DNA from: Chitinophagaceae bacterium | Lineage (GTDB): Bacteria > Bacteroidota > Bacteroidia > Chitinophagales > Chitinophagaceae | Direction: 5' to 3' | Assembly (NCBI GenBank): GCA_016721385.1 | Contig: JADKIE010000005.1 | Span: 124,001 to 188,000, forward strand | Length of the DNA: 64,000 bases | In this document: positions 8,605-19,092 of the stretch, one piece after another | Layout of the letters: every line of letters begins with the position of its first letter | Position numbering within the stretch: the stretch's first letter is position 1 | The notes under the pieces: model-generated | What the model was told of the DNA's origin: nothing | The model's database searches: none | Seen by the model: the letters and a program-made list of their open reading frames with translations, nothing else | Position numbers and translations under genes: made by a program

Positions 8605-9119
8605 TTACATAACTATACTCTTTATATCCTATTTTCCTTCAATTTACTTTCTATTTAATTTGTTGTATATGACTAAAGGATTTAGCCAGTATTAACCCAA
8701 TGATAACCCAGTGATAACCCAGTGATAATACACTCCTAAAAGAACTGGGTTATCATTGGGTTAATAGCATGTAACAAGTAAGGTAGTAAAAGGTAAAAGC
8801 CAAATTAGGTTAATCATTACTTAGGTTTGTGGGTAGTACTTACCAAGGCAGCAGTTTATATTACAGTACTATTGGCCATTGCCGTATTAAAGCAGGAGGT
8901 ATAGTAAAGTACTTTCGATGCAAAAAATACAGCACATTTAATCTCAAAGATGACATATTTCAAAAAGATATCATCTCTTTTTTATGTCATTTTACTGCAC
9001 AATACCAATCATTCAGAGGTTGGCAACCTCTTTTTACACCAAGAGGCAAAAGTTTCCACATTTACTTAATTTTTAATACCTTTTTTGTATATTGCGTAGC
9101 ACAATTTATACATATTAGC
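8605..9119. other. Intergenic spacer upstream of the giant adhesin
   Basis: Apart from the tandem/inverted repeat at 8690-8766, nothing is recognised. A reading frame is open from 8829 into the adhesin, but the translated sequence before the signal peptide at 9120 has no family character and is treated as leader. Confidence 0.5.
8690..8766. repeat. 11-bp tandem repeat flanked by a 23-bp perfect inverted copy
   Basis: The left part is a tandem array of an 11-mer: TATTAACCCAA, then TGATAACCCAG twice (8701-8711 and 8712-8722), then a decayed copy. The first 23 bases (8690-8712) recur exactly as the reverse complement at 8744-8766, so the unit can fold into a 23-bp hairpin with a 31-base loop. 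There is no T-run, so it is not an ordinary terminator. Confidence 0.85.
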
Positions 9120-12100
9120 ATGAGAAAACTTATACTTCTCTCCATAACTGTAATACTTTCGTTTACAGCATTTTCGCAAGATTTTAGTAATAAAGGAAAA
9201 GATTTTTGGCTGTGTTTTCCCAACCATGTTCCAAGTTCAAATAATGCAACTTTAAGTATCTTTATTACATCTGATTTAGCAAGTAGTGGTACCATTACAA
9301 TGCCAAACAGCGCTTTTTCCGGAACTTTTAATATTACTGCAAATGGAATTCAGGAAATTCAAATACCATGGAGTGCTTCCATTCATATTAGTAATGGAGA
9401 ATCCTCTAATGAGTCCGTTACACAAATTCTAAATAAATCAATTCATATAAAAACCGATCCGGGACAACCTGCTGTGGTTGCATATGCACAGCAATGGGCA
9501 GGAGCAAGAAGTACGGCAACTTTATTACTTCCCGTTAATGTGTTAGGGAAAAAATATCATGCTATTAGCTTTACACAAAATGGCTCAAATGGGGGCGGAG
9601 TTAATGCAAGATCTCAATTTCAAGTTATTGCCATTAATGATAATACAGATATTAGAATAACTCCTGTTAAAAACGGAGTGGTAGGTACACCGTTTACTAT
9701 TAATCTTCCTTTGGCTGGTAACATGATTCAATACCAATCGCCTGATGCAACGGCTTCTACACAAGATTTAACTGGTACATTAATTGAATCAATAGCTACG
9801 GCTCATCCGGATGTTTGCCTATTGCTGTATTCTCCGGAAGTTCTAATATTACTTTTGGTACAGCAAGTCCAAGTTGCAATGGCGGATCTTATGATCCTTT
9901 GTGGCAGCAATTATATCCAATTAGTACATGGGGTAAAAGTTTTGGGTTTATTCCATTTCTTGATTACCCAAGAGGAAACCCCTATAGAGTTATGGCATCA
10001 GAAGACAATACAAGTGTTTATATCGATGGAGTATTTGCTGTAACATTAAATAAAGGCCAAATTTATCCGGGTGCATTTACATCAAATCCTACAGTTTTTT
10101 TAAATCCTACAAGTATAACTGCCGATAAGCCTATTTGTGTAACACAATACGCACAAGCTGATGCATGTACAGGACAAATTAGCAATCCCAGAGTAGGAGA
10201 TCCCGATATGGTGGTATTAAATCCTATTGAACAAAATATTAGCGATATTAAAGTATTCACTTCAACCAGGCAGGCTATTAGTAAGCAATACCTTAATGTG
10301 TTGATGAAAACCTCTGCAACTTCTACTTTTAAAATAGAGGGGGTAACTCCTGCAACAGCTTGGCAACCCTTTACTGCAATGCCTGGTTATTCGTATTTGA
10401 GGCATCAGTTTACGCCAACCGCACAAACTTCTTATAGATTAACGGCCGATAGCGGATTTAATGCCATAGCTTATGGTTGGGGTAATGTTGAATCATATGT
10501 TTACTCTGCAGGAACTAATGTGAGAGACTTAAATACTAAATTAGAAATTAATAACCCAAACACAAGCCCTACAGAAACTACACCTACAGCATGTACAAAT
10601 TCTCCTTTTCAATTTAAAGTATATTTTGCCGATAGTACAAATAGTTTGACAGCATTACGATACGATAGTATAAAGTGGGATGTACTAAATAATGTTACCA
10701 ACTTTGTTCCTAACAACTTTCCGGTTATGATCAGGCCTACACCACCAGACCTGTATGTACAGCCAGATTCGACTAATATACGAAATGGAAAACCTGTTGC
10801 TTGGTATTCATTACCAAGTATGTATTATGTAACTGCACCTGGTGTTTACCGAGTTAGAATTACTTTGTACAGAACAAGCACGGAAGGATGTGAAATGCAG
10901 TAGATTTTGAATTTGATTTAACAGTAAGCGACCCACCAACCGCCAGCTTTACCGCCCCGGCACCGGGCTGTTATTTAGAGCCTGTAGTAACAACAGAAAC
11001 CACACCACAAGTACCCAAAGCCACTTACAAATGGTATTGGGAGTTTATTGACCCTGTAGTACCATCTACTACAATATATACTACCAGAAACGTTACTCAT
11101 ACGTTTACCACGCCGGGTGTAAAAACAATACGCCATGCAAGTATAACCACACCGGGTTGTTTAAGCGATACTATTGTGCATACGGTAGATTTGCCAAAAG
11201 TGCCCGATGGAAGTATTGCAGGTACAACATCTGTTTGTACTAATGCAGCTAATCCAAATGTTACAGTTACCATGATAGATGGTAGAGCACCTTACAGGTT
11301 TACATATACCATTAACGGTGTAGCGCAACCGCAAATTGTAAGTCCAACAGCTACATATAATTTATCTGTACCAACGGGTACTCCGGGTACATATGTTTAT
11401 GAACTTACAGAGGTCCGGAACGATGGTTCTACAGTCTGTGTAAGGCCAATTACCGGGCAAACGGCAACTGTAATTGTTAGGCCATTGCCCAATGCAGCTA
11501 TTGCCGGGGCAACAACCGTTTGTTTAAATAGTGCACCGGATCCGGTTGTAACATTTACAGGTTCAAATGCTACAGCGCCATACACTTTTGCTTACACTAT
11601 TAATGGAGTTGCACAAACGCCTATTGTAAGTAATGCAGCAGGTGTGGCTACAGTAAATGCACCAACAAATACTGTTGGTACTTTTATTTATGAAATTACA
11701 CAAGTTACCGATGCCAGTAGCAATACTTGTAGCAGAAATATTACGGCTACTACCACAACAGTTGTTGTACAAGATTTACCTAATGCAGTTATTGCCGGTA
11801 GTACAACCGCTGTTTGTTTAAATGCTGCACAACCAACGGTGACGTTTACCGGATCGGTAGGCACAGCACCATACACTTTTAATTATACTATAAATGGTGT
11901 AGTACAAACACCGGTTGTAAGTAATGCCGCAGGTGTGGCTACACTAAATGTACCAACAACAACTGCCGGTACATTTATTTATGAAATTACACAAGTACAA
12001 GAGGGTAGTACTCAAACTTGTTTAAGAGCCATAACAGGACAAACAGTAACGGTAACGGTAAATCCTTTACCCAATGCTGCCATTGCAGGAGCTGTTTCGG

Positions 12101-15100
12101 TTTGTTTAAATGCTGCACAACCTGTTGTAACATTTACGGGTTCAAATGCAACAGCACCATATACATTTGCTTATACAATAAACGGTGTTCCTCAAACTCC
12201 AATTGTTAGTGATATTACCGGAGTAGCAACTATTAATGCACCAACGAATGTAGTGGGTACATTTGTTTATGCTATTACACAAGTTACAGATGCAAGCAGC
12301 ACTACATGTAGTAGAGCCATTTCCGGAGTATCTACCACCATAAATGTTCAAGATTTGCCCAATGCGGTTATTGCAAGCAGCACTACAGCTGTTTGTTTAA
12401 ACTCTACACCATTACCTACAATTACTTTTACAGGTAATACAGGTACTGCACCTTATACATTTAATTATACCATTAATACTGTAGCACAAACTCCGGTTGT
12501 AAGTAATGCGGCAGGTGTGGCTACCATAACTGTACCTACTAACGTTGCCACAACCTATACGTACGAATTAACCGGTGTTACGGAGGCCAGTGCTCAAACT
12601 TGTGCAAGAGTAATAACCGGGCAAACCAGCGTAGTGGTGGTTAATCCTTTGCCTACAGCTACTATTGCAGGGGCTACAGCGGTTTGTAAAGATGGACCAC
12701 AACCTACAGTTACATTTACAGGTGCAGATGCTACTGCCCCTTATACATTTAATTATACAATTAACGGTGTTGCACAAACGCCCCTTGTAAGTAATGCAGC
12801 AGGTGTAGCTACTATATTGGCACCTACAAACGTGGCTGGTACATTTACATATCAGTTAACAAGTGTAACAGATGCCAGCTCTACTTTGTGCAGCCAATTA
12901 CAAAACGGCAGTACAGTAATTACAATAAACCAACTTCCGGCGGCAGCTTTCACCTACACTATACCGTCTTGTGCAAATAATACCATAACATTTACCAACA
13001 CTACTACTCCCAATGCGGCAGGTGTTAGCACCTGGGCTTGGGATTTTGGCGACCCCGGTAGTGGTGGTGCAAATTCTTCAAATGCATTTAGCCCTACACA
13101 TACTTTTGTATTGCCCGGTAGTTATACTGTAAAATTAAATGCCATAAATAGTAATGGATGTGTTAGTAACCCCGATGCTATACAAAATGTAATAATAAAC
13201 GATACACCCAGAGCAGGCTTTATTGTGCCAGAGGTTTGTATTAATGATGTGGCTACAGTATTTACCGATACAAGTAGTATTAATGCACCAAGTACAGTTA
13301 ACCGTCCTTTAAACGAATGGAATTATGGTGATCCTCCAAGTGGTCCGTTAAATAATTCAATTGGTATAAATGGTTCACACTTATATCCTGCACCGGGTGT
13401 ATATACAGTACGCCAAATAGTAACCAGTAATACAGGTTGCAGAGATACTCTTTATCAGGATATAACCATCAATAGTGCCGATCCGGTTTCTAACTTTACT
13501 GTAAATAACTCCGGCGGTTTGTGCAGCAGCGATTCGGTTGGTATTGTTAACTTATCTACCGTAGGTTTTGGTAACGTAACCTGGATAAAAATTTATTGGG
13601 ATTTTGTAAATAATCCTACCATTTACGATTCAATTGGTACGCCTGTATTTAATGGTATTTATAAGCATAAATATCCAACATCTACCACAAACCAAAACTA
13701 TACAATACGTATGGCGGCACATAGTGGTAATATTTGCTTTACTGTTTTTAACAGAACCATTACTGTGTTGGCTACACCTAAAGTACAGTTCAACAATATT
13801 CCAAATACCTGTTTGTTGGTACCGCCTTTCCAAATTACGCAAGGAAGCGAAATAGGCGGCGTGCCGGGTGTGGGTACTTATAGTGGCACAGGTATTACCA
13901 ATCCTAACGGTACATTTGATCCTCAAATTGCCGGTGTGGGTACACATATAATTAAATATACTTTTACAGCATCCAATGCAGGAGCTTGTATAGATACATT
14001 AAGCAAAACCATTACAGTGTTGGATACGGCACATGCTACCTTTAGTTATGTAACGCCTACTTGCCAGGGTGTACCGGTTTCGTTTACCGATTTATCTACT
14101 TCGCCAACAGGTGTTGTATTAGCTAATACCGTTTGGGATTTTGGAGATGCATCTCCTTTAGAAAGTCATGCTCCGGGTAGCACCTTTACACATTTATTCC
14201 CGGGTGTTACAAGCTACACAGTTACCATGCACAATGTAAGTGCGGTAGGTTGTTTAAGTAAAGATACCAGTGCTGTAATAACCATTAAACCTAATCATGT
14301 AATTACATTGGTAGGCACTAACAATGTTCAAACGGTATGTATTAACAGGCCAATAGCAAATATTAGTTATACCTTAAGTGGAGGCGCTAATAATGCAACC
14401 GTAACAGGTTTGCCTGCAGGTGTTACTGCTTCGGTAACAGGTACTACTTTAACTATACAAGGTTCGCCTACAACAACTGTTGGTTCTCCGTTTGGCTTTA
14501 CAATAACAACCACCGGAAATGATTGTATTGTAGCCAATGCAAGTGGTAGTATCACGGTTAATCCCGATCATACTATTACTCTTAGTTCGGCCAATGCCAA
14601 TCAATCGGTTTGTGTAAATACAGCTATTAATGATATTACGTATACGCTTGGTGGTGGTGCTGCAGGGGCAACTATTACAGGTCTGCCTCCGGGTGTTACT
14701 TATAGTGTTGCAGGTAGTACATTAACTATTAGTGGTACACCAACTTCAACAACAGGGTCGCCATTTAATTTTTCTATAAATACTACAGGTAATACCTGCC
14801 TGGTAGCAAATGCATTGGGTTCTATTAAGGTAAATCCTTATCCTGTACCAACATTTGCGCCCGATAAAGCAGCTTATTGTATACCGGTTGCTTATGTTAA
14901 ATTCAACAATGGTTCTACCATGCCGGATGGTACAGGAATGACTTATTTATGGAATTTTGATGATCCAGCAAGTGGTACATTAAACAGTGCTACAGCGTTT
15001 AGCCCAACACATTTTTACGCATCAATGGGTACATACAATGTAAATCTTACAGCAACAAGTACTGCAGTGCTAAATGGAGGTGTAATAGGTTGTTCAAAAG

Positions 15101-15900
15101 ATATTACTATTCCATTAACTACCATTCACCCTCAACCAAAAGCGGCATATAACACAAACAAGCCTTCGGTTTGTATTGCAGATGATGTTGTGTTTACAGA
15201 TGCCAGCGATCCTAAAGATGGTACAACAATAAGCTGGCATTGGGATATGATGGGAGATGGAAGTGCAATAAGAACTACCAATCCGGTAAATTATACTTAT
15301 ACGGCTACCGGCGACTTTGCACCTTCGCTATATATTGTAAATAGTTTTGGTTGCCATAGCGATACATTAGCAAAACCATTTACCGTACATCCGTATCCGG
15401 TAGTAAATGCCGGTGTAGACAGAACCATATTAGAGTTTGGTTCTGTAAAATTAGATCCAACCATTACAGGTAATGATTTAGAGTATTTATGGACACCTAC
15501 CTTATATTTTAGCAATAACAACCGGGTAAAACAACCTACGGCATCCTTAGTAAAAGATGATATTACCTACACACTAACGGTTACTGCAAGAGGTGGCTGT
15601 GCTGCCAGTGATAAAGTGTTTGTTAAAGTGCTTAAATTCCCTCAAATACCTAATACCTTTACACCTAATGGAGATGGTATAAATGATGTTTGGCGAATTG
15701 AGTATTTAGATACTTATCCTAATTGCAGGGTACAGGTATTTACCCGTACAGGCCAGCAGGTATTTGAAAGTAAAGGGTATGGTACACCATGGAATGGTAC
15801 CAAGCAAGGAAAAGAATTACCTTTTGATACCTATTATTATATAATAGAGCCCGGTAATGGAAGAGACCCTATTACAGGATATGTAACAATTGTTAAATAA
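9120..15900 (+). CDS. Giant repeat adhesin with T9SS type B (gliding-motility) C-terminal domain (two frameshifts)
   Basis: An exported surface protein of about 2260 residues after correction. ATG at 9120 starts a signal peptide (MRKLILLSITVILSFTAFSQ). The next 450 residues resemble the IgGFc-binding N-terminal module (FSNKGKDFWLCFPNHVP). Six tandem SprB-like units of about 97 residues follow (11206-12939), then several PKD modules (WAWDFGDPGSGG and similar). The final 85 residues are the CHU_C/type B sorting domain (IPNTFTPNGDGINDVW ... GYVTIVK). One G is missing near 9812-9814 and one A near 10893-10895; adding them gives one continuous frame. PorP/SprF, needed to secrete or anchor such proteins, follows directly. 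Likely role: adhesion or surface motility (inferred). Confidence 0.88.
11206..12939 (+). repeat. Six tandem ~291-bp coding repeats
   Basis: Units begin at 11206, 11491, 11782, 12073, 12361 and 12655, spaced 285-294 bases. Each codes for a module with the pattern IAG-T-VC-N, then TFTG, APYTF-YTINGV-QTP-VSNAAGVAT, then TCxR-ITG. Alternating units are most alike (ending in QDLPNA or NPLPNA), suggesting growth by two-unit duplication. Confidence 0.85.
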
Positions 15901-15976
15901 TTGAAAGTTGAAAAATGGAGAGTTGAAAGTTGGCAGTGATAGTTTGTACTATCATTTCCAATTTTCAACTTTCAAC
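15901..15976. repeat. Intergenic hairpin of GAAAGTTG-type short repeats
   Basis: The left arm carries repeated GAAAGTTG units and the right arm their complement (TTTTCAACTTTCAAC). It forms a long imperfect stem directly after the adhesin stop and may act as a terminator or mRNA stabiliser. Confidence 0.6.
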
Positions 15977-15990
15977 TAACAGCAGAAACC

Positions 15991-17022
15991 ATGAAGAAAT
16001 TTTTTAGTGTTGCAGTATTAAGCATTTGCAGTTTGGCGGCTATGGCACAGGCAAAACCTTTTTATACGCAATATATTTTAAACAATTATATTTTAAATCC
16101 GGCTGTATCCGGCATTGAAAACTATACCGATATTAAGGCTAGCTACCGTAATCAGTGGGTTGGTATAGAAGGGCATCCGGTAACCAGTTATATTACAATA
16201 CATGCACCAATTAATAAAGGCGATTTGCGTACAAGCGTAAACTCGTTTGAAATTCCCGGCGAAAACCCCAGAGGTAAAGGCTATTGGAACCAGTACGAAG
16301 TATCGCCGGCACACCATGGCATTGGCTTAACTGCTGTAAATGATAAAGCAGGTTATATTAACAGATGGAGTGTTTATGGCACTTACGCATATCATAAACC
16401 ATTAACGGTAAATACCGCATTATCGGCAGGTTTTTTAGCAGGTGTTAGCAGCGTTAATTTAGAAAGAGATAAAATTGTGTGGGGAGGCTTAGATCCTAAT
16501 GATCCTGCTATTGGTTATAATAATGGGGAGCTTAAAAAACTAAAACCTGAGTTGGGTGCAGGTTTATGGCTTTACTCCAAACATTATTTTGCAGGCTTAT
16601 CTGTGTTAAACATTATACCCGGTAAAAGTAAGTTTGTAAAAAGCGATAAATACGGTACTTATTTTACACCCAATTATTTTGCTACAGCAGGTTATCGCTT
16701 TTTCTTAAGCGATGAAATAGCTTGTTTACCATCGGTAATGATGCAATACTGGAAACCCGAGTTTTTAGCCATACATGGAAATGTTAAACTGCAGTATTTA
16801 GATAAATTTTGGATAGGTGGCAGCTATCGCTACGCCGATTTAGTTGGTGGTTACAGTGGAATGGTAGGCTTAAATGTTTCCAATACTTTTAATATCAGTT
16901 ATGCTTACGAAAATGCCACCACATCAAGGTTACGTACCTATACTAAAGGCACTCACGAAGTAGTTATTGGCTTTATATTAGGAAATAAATATGGCGATAC
17001 CTGCCCTAGGAATATTTGGTAA
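15991..17022 (+). CDS. Type IX secretion system membrane protein, PorP/SprF family
   Basis: A 343-residue outer-membrane protein with a signal peptide (FSVAVLSICSLAAMAQ) and the family opening PFYTQYILNNYILNPAVSGIENYTDIKASYRNQWVGIEG (quoted in part). The remainder is beta-barrel-like, with alternating aromatic strands (FWIGGSYRYADLVGGYSGM). SprF-type proteins are typically encoded right after a large type B cargo and are needed for its surface attachment, which matches the position here 90 bases after the adhesin. The frame is intact and ends in ILGNKYGDTCPRNIW. Confidence 0.93.
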   Translation: MKKFFSVAVLSICSLAAMAQAKPFYTQYILNNYILNPAVSGIENYTDIKASYRNQWVGIEGHPVTSYITIHAPINKGDLRTSVNSFEIPGENPRGKGYWNQYEVSPAHHGIGLTAVNDKAGYINRWSVYGTYAYHKPLTVNTALSAGFLAGVSSVNLERDKIVWGGLDPNDPAIGYNNGELKKLKPELGAGLWLYSKHYFAGLSVLNIIPGKSKFVKSDKYGTYFTPNYFATAGYRFFLSDEIACLPSVMMQYWKPEFLAIHGNVKLQYLDKFWIGGSYRYADLVGGYSGMVGLNVSNTFNISYAYENATTSRLRTYTKGTHEVVIGFILGNKYGDTCPRNIW

Positions 17023-17082
17023 GCTACTATTCTTGTATCAATAATTTTCCGGTAATTAAAGTAACTCTTTAGGGGCTGTAGT

Positions 17083-18480
17083 TTATTGCTCATTTTCCAT
17101 TAAAGGATACAATTCTGAACTATCGTAGTTTGTAGCGGCACTATCAATGTTGTGTTTACTAGCCATCCATTGTGGCTGTATAACCCATTTACCATTTTTA
17201 TAAATAAGGTTATAAACACTTATTGATGATTTTTTGCTGCCCGATTGCTCTTCCCGGATGATAATTTGCTTTATATTATCCGTTTCTATTTGCGCTACCG
17301 GAAAAACATTTTCAACCATGTCTTGGGGAGTAAGCACTACGTCAAACAGGGTTGTATAAGGGGTGGTAAGTTTTGCCTTTGCAGTACTTATTTTTTGCTT
17401 GGTAGTTTGTTTTGTTTTAGTTACCGGCTTTGCTTGTGTTGTAAACGGTAATGCTAACTCGGTATTTACCGATGGTATAAAAATTGTTTCTTGCAGTGTT
17501 GTAAATTTTGAATTAACCGGTGCTATGCTAAACATTGAAACAAGAAATATTGCAACATATACCAGTATAAAAAGTGGTAATAAAGCAGATTGATATTTTT
17601 TAGTTGTGTAATTCTGTTTATTGGTAAAATACTGAATACGCTTAAGCAATTGTTTTTTGTTTGAAGTTGCCGCTAAAGAAAATACCGGCGATAATTTGAA
17701 TTGAGCAGCCTGCAAAAGTGTTTCGGCGTATAGTATAGGAGAGTAGTTATATTGTATTACCATCCCATCGCAATGCAACTCTCTTTGCAGCCTTATTTTT
17801 TTACACAGGGTTAATACAAAAGGATTAAAAAAGAAGATTGTTTCTAAACCAATTAACACAAAATTTAATAAATAATCGTTGGCCTTAATGTGTGCTAACT
17901 CATGCAGGATAAGGGTTTCGGCTTGTTGCGTACTTATGTTATTTGCCAAACTTACAGGTAATAAAATTATTGGCTTTAAAAATCCAAATGTAATGGGTGT
18001 GGTAACACGCTGGCTAAACCATAAACTTACTGTTCGTTTTATGCCTAAATGATGTGCATGAAGTGTAGTAAACAATTTAAGCTGTACCAACGGCTTTTGA
18101 AGTGTTGTTTTTAATTGTTGCTTAAATAAATACCAGGTGTAAATAGAATGAACACATTTTAAAGTAACAAAAACACAGTAAGTAACAAAAAGCAAAAAAG
18201 TTGTGCTTAATAAAGATTGTTTGGCAGGTAAATACGGGGTAATGGAATTAAATAATTCCGGCAATTGCACATTTGCCCCAAAAGAAAAAAAGTGAAAACA
18301 AAAACCGGCAAAAAATAAAAGGATTTGTATTAGTAAGGATGCAAATAAAAAATTACGTTTTGTAAGTGGAGATGTTTGCGAAAATAATTTTGTAAAAAGA
18401 AAATAGAAGGCAAGCAGCAAGGCGCTTTGCCATAAGCTATGCAGCATACTTATACTAAAAATGTAAGCAAACTGAGCCAT
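17083..18480 (-). CDS. BlaR1/MecR1-like M56 membrane metallopeptidase
   Basis: A 465-residue protein with an N-terminal membrane region (several hydrophobic helices within residues 1-120), a cytosolic zinc-protease segment LILHELAHIKANDYLLN (HExxH at 193-197) and downstream RELHCDG, then one more membrane helix near 295-320 and a periplasmic tail of about 140 residues without a penicillin-binding sensor motif. M56 proteins sense a signal and trigger cleavage of the partner BlaI-type repressor encoded 9 bases upstream. The short C-terminal domain means the signal need not be a beta-lactam; it is unknown. Confidence 0.88.
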   Translation of the reverse strand: MAQFAYIFSISMLHSLWQSALLLAFYFLFTKLFSQTSPLTKRNFLFASLLIQILLFFAGFCFHFFSFGANVQLPELFNSITPYLPAKQSLLSTTFLLFVTYCVFVTLKCVHSIYTWYLFKQQLKTTLQKPLVQLKLFTTLHAHHLGIKRTVSLWFSQRVTTPITFGFLKPIILLPVSLANNISTQQAETLILHELAHIKANDYLLNFVLIGLETIFFFNPFVLTLCKKIRLQRELHCDGMVIQYNYSPILYAETLLQAAQFKLSPVFSLAATSNKKQLLKRIQYFTNKQNYTTKKYQSALLPLFILVYVAIFLVSMFSIAPVNSKFTTLQETIFIPSVNTELALPFTTQAKPVTKTKQTTKQKISTAKAKLTTPYTTLFDVVLTPQDMVENVFPVAQIETDNIKQIIIREEQSGSKKSSISVYNLIYKNGKWVIQPQWMASKHNIDSAATNYDSSELYPLMENEQ

Positions 18481-18489
18481 GTGGTAAGT

Positions 18490-18876
18490 TTATTTTTCTT
18501 TTTTTAATTGGTTTATTAAAAGCTGAATTTTTTCTAATTCCTCGTTGCTGGTTGTATGGCCACCTAATGCCTGCAACACCAAATTGGCGCTGGAGCCTGC
18601 AAATAAGGTATCAATCATTTTATTTAAAAATTGCGATTGTGTTTTTTCCTGACTAATGGCTGCTTTATAAATATGCGTTTTCTTACTATCATCACGGCTA
18701 ACCAAACCTTTTTCAAACATAATTTGCATTAATTTAAGGGTAGTGGTGTAGCCACAATCTTTCGTAGCAGCCAGTAGTTCATGCACTGTACGTACAGTGG
18801 CTGCCTTTTTATCCCAAAGTACTTGTAATATCTCCAACTCACTTTCGGTGGGTTTGCTCTGCTTAAGTAAATTCAT
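18490..18876 (-). CDS. BlaI/MecI/CopY family transcriptional repressor
   Basis: A 128-residue winged-helix repressor (PTESELEILQVLWDKKAATV, then GYTTTLKLMQIMFEKGLV) with the C-terminal dimerisation helix region (SQFLNKMIDTLFAGS). It heads the operon with the M56 protease. Two palindromes of identical layout lie on its own promoter, so autorepression relieved by proteolysis is very likely. A beta-lactamase is not encoded nearby, so other targets of this regulator probably sit elsewhere in the genome. Confidence 0.92.
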   Translation of the reverse strand: MNLLKQSKPTESELEILQVLWDKKAATVRTVHELLAATKDCGYTTTLKLMQIMFEKGLVSRDDSKKTHIYKAAISQEKTQSQFLNKMIDTLFAGSSANLVLQALGGHTTSNEELEKIQLLINQLKKEK

Positions 18877-18878
18877 GA

Positions 18879-18926
18879 TACGATGTGTTTCGTAGCTAAA
18901 ATACGATTTTTATCGTAAATAGCAAA
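18879..18926 (-). promoter_or_regulatory. Promoter with two BlaI-type operators
   Basis: On the minus strand, TTTG (18923-18926), 19 bases, then TATTTTAG (18896-18903) fits the Bacteroidota promoter with one mismatch. Two palindromes TACGA-N6-TCGTA are present: 18902-18917, inside the spacer and touching the -7 box, and 18879-18894, over the start of transcription and 2 bases before the ATG. Their centres are 23 bp apart, about two helical turns. Confidence 0.75.
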
Positions 18927-18982
18927 CTGCTATATATTTTTTTAGGATTTATTAACAGGGTGAGATAGGGATTTAAGGCAAT

Positions 18983-19018
18983 AAAAAAGCCCCGATGTGG
19001 AAACATCCGGGCTTTTTT
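18983..19018. terminator. Intrinsic terminator, either strand
   Basis: A 16-bp stem with one mismatch (AAAAAAGCCC ... GGGCTTTTTT), loop GGAA, with A and T tracts at the two ends. It lies between the BlaI promoter and the 3' end of hppA. Confidence 0.8.
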
Positions 19019-19092
19019 GGTATAATGGTTCTGATTAGACTTGTTTAATATTTTGCGAATATATAGTAGTATAGATATTCAACAAAATAAAT

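Noticed and set aside
8701..8722. Tandem 11-mers as a CRISPR array
   Set aside because: The units are contiguous without spacers and far too short, and no cas gene is present.
8829..9119. N-terminal extension of the giant adhesin
   Set aside because: It precedes a clear signal peptide at 9120, and exported proteins would not carry 97 residues before it.
11206..12939. Cys-rich reading frames on the reverse strand of the adhesin repeats as genes
   Set aside because: They recur in each repeat unit in the same place and come from the reverse complement of the modules; no promoter or family match.
17083..18876. A beta-lactam resistance locus
   Set aside because: Only the sensor-protease and repressor are present; no beta-lactamase or PBP2a, and the sensor domain lacks the penicillin-binding motif.
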